From NCBI GenBank assembly GCA_009760855.2, contig WPIO01000284.1, positions 65,001 through 85,000 of the forward strand: 20,000 bases of DNA, read 5' to 3'. Position 1 is the first letter of the stretch, and each line of letters opens with the position of its first letter. Below the pieces are notes generated by a model. The model was not told the origin of the DNA and searched no databases. It was given only the letters and a program-made list of their open reading frames with translations. Position numbers and translations under genes: made by a program. This document shows positions 18,857 through 20,000 of this stretch, piece after piece. This DNA is from Cristatella mucedo (taxonomy: Eukaryota; Bryozoa; Phylactolaemata; Cristatellidae).

Positions 18857-20000
18857 CTCTCGGGTAAATTTTGAAACGCGGCCGCGCCATCAGGAGGACT
18901 AGACGTAGCGGCCGAACGGCCGGAAGCAGGAGGAGGCTGCTCAATAAATGGCCGCCACGGTCGTCGGCTGCGTAGGCTGCGCGCGAGTCGGCTGCAGCAG
19001 CAGACGCCGCGAAGCGACGAGTGCAGGCGCGACGCCTGCTGCTGCTGCTGCTGCTGCTGTGGCCATGACCTCGGCGACCTTTGCGAGCAATGCGCGCCGG
19101 ATCCGTACTCGGAGAGAGATAAAGCGGCGGCGCCAGCCAAATCCCGTCACGTGCCGTCGCGGCCTACGCCACGGTCTCCGCCGCCGGACGAGACGCGATC
19201 TAATGAGTCGACCGGCGCCGCGTACCGCCGCTACCTCCGCCGCGTACCGAGTACTTCGTAGTCTCGAGTGGCTGCTCGAACGATGGATGCTCCACCGCCC
19301 TGCGCCTCTCGAGCGCACCTCCGCCTCCTCCTCCACCGCATCCACCGCCTCCACCGCCTTCCTCTCTCCCGACTCCGAATTCGATCAATTTATCAATTAG
19401 CTAATCTAACGTCGTCGAGGGGAACGCTCCGCACAAGCGCTCAATAAACCTCTCGACGCCCGCGCGCGCTCGCGCGGGCCGGACGAGCGCACCTGCCCGA
19501 CCGGACCACTCGGAGGCGGCGCGCTCCGCCTCCTCCTCCGCCTCCTCCGTCCGGCGCACAGACGGAGCGTCGATGAGTGCTCGCCGCTCGGCGAGGCGAC
19601 GGCGGCTCGTATTCTAAGAGGCGTCGCTAGCGCGTTTCCTGGTCCTGCTCCGCTTCCTGTTTCGTGTTTCTGCTTCCTGCTCCGCTTCCTGTTTCGCTGC
19701 CGCCGGCTTTTTCGCCTCGCTCTCGATCGCAGAGATCGGAAGACTGCGAGCGGGCGACTGGCCGCACGTGCATGCACACGAGCGTCGAGTATTGCGACGA
19801 GTATTTTAAATTTTTTAATACTAAAGAGTGTGATAACGTGATGTTATTCATTATTTCACGGGACTTCACGAAGCAATTTTCTATCCGCGTCTTTCTTCGA
19901 CGCAGCAACGGCAGCAGCAGCAGCAAAGTGGAAGTAGCACGGAGCGCGAGCTTGGAAGACGCCACGTCAAAGACGCCACGTCGTCACGACGCACTCGCGA
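18857..20000. other. CpG-rich stretch without recognised gene
   Basis: Overlapping Arg/Ala/Ser-rich frames run on both strands (for example from ATGGCCGCC at 18948 to 19400), without recognisable domains. AATAAA occurs at about 18942 and 19442. A 22-bp exact repeat ending in CTTCCTGTTTCG is at 19643-19664 and 19675-19696. The last 200 bases are AT-rich, then CAG-rich. Confidence 0.4.

Noticed and set aside
18948-19400. 150-codon plus-strand frame starting ATGGCCGCC, and its antisense frame
   Set aside because: Both are Arg/Ala/Ser-rich and open on each strand, as expected of GC-rich sequence; no domain is recognised.

Overview
The window looks like nuclear DNA of an invertebrate animal. Long microsatellites, several decayed non-LTR retrotransposons, tRNA-derived short repeats and spliceable exons are all present, and nothing resembles a bacterial operon. 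CpG is abundant in the GC-rich parts, so the sequence does not look heavily CpG-depleted. The species cannot be named from sequence alone. The one recognisable host gene belongs to the rolling stone family, which is best known from invertebrates.

Layout. From 1 to about 4,930 lies a nest of mobile-element debris. It contains pieces of two CR1/L2-like LINE families in both orientations, an LTR-like promoter/polyadenylation cluster (2387-2640), a tRNA-Trp-like remnant and two copies of a tRNA-derived SINE. From 5,680 to 10,246 on the minus strand I infer a two-exon rolling stone-like membrane protein gene. A long terminal exon (5680-6780) and a small first exon (10136-10246) flank an intron of about 3.4 kb, which holds an 18-bp tandem repeat directly beside its 3' splice site. 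A CpG-rich stretch upstream of exon 1 is a plausible promoter region, and it ends at a 128-bp AT microsatellite (10981-11108).

From 11,100 to 15,770 the sequence is mostly non-coding. It holds a triple octamer motif, a LINE 3' remnant interrupted by an AT-rich block and by a 550-bp GACA-type array, a second AT-rich block, GC-rich islands and a short segment duplicated on opposite strands. From 15,770 to 17,675 there is a long, inactivated LINE copy with an intact YADD motif but several frame breaks. The last 2.3 kb is CpG-rich, with a possible TATA promoter preceded by direct TGACCT-like half-sites.

How the parts relate. Only the rolling stone-like gene is likely to make a conserved protein. 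The transposon pieces are dead copies, but they explain much of the structure, because two simple-repeat blocks grew inside a LINE remnant. Most long open frames here are by-products of microsatellites or GC-rich composition. I see no clear multi-gene system. The observations most worth following are the splice-site tandem repeat, the twice-occurring segment with a synonymous substitution pattern, and the uncharacterised SINE family.
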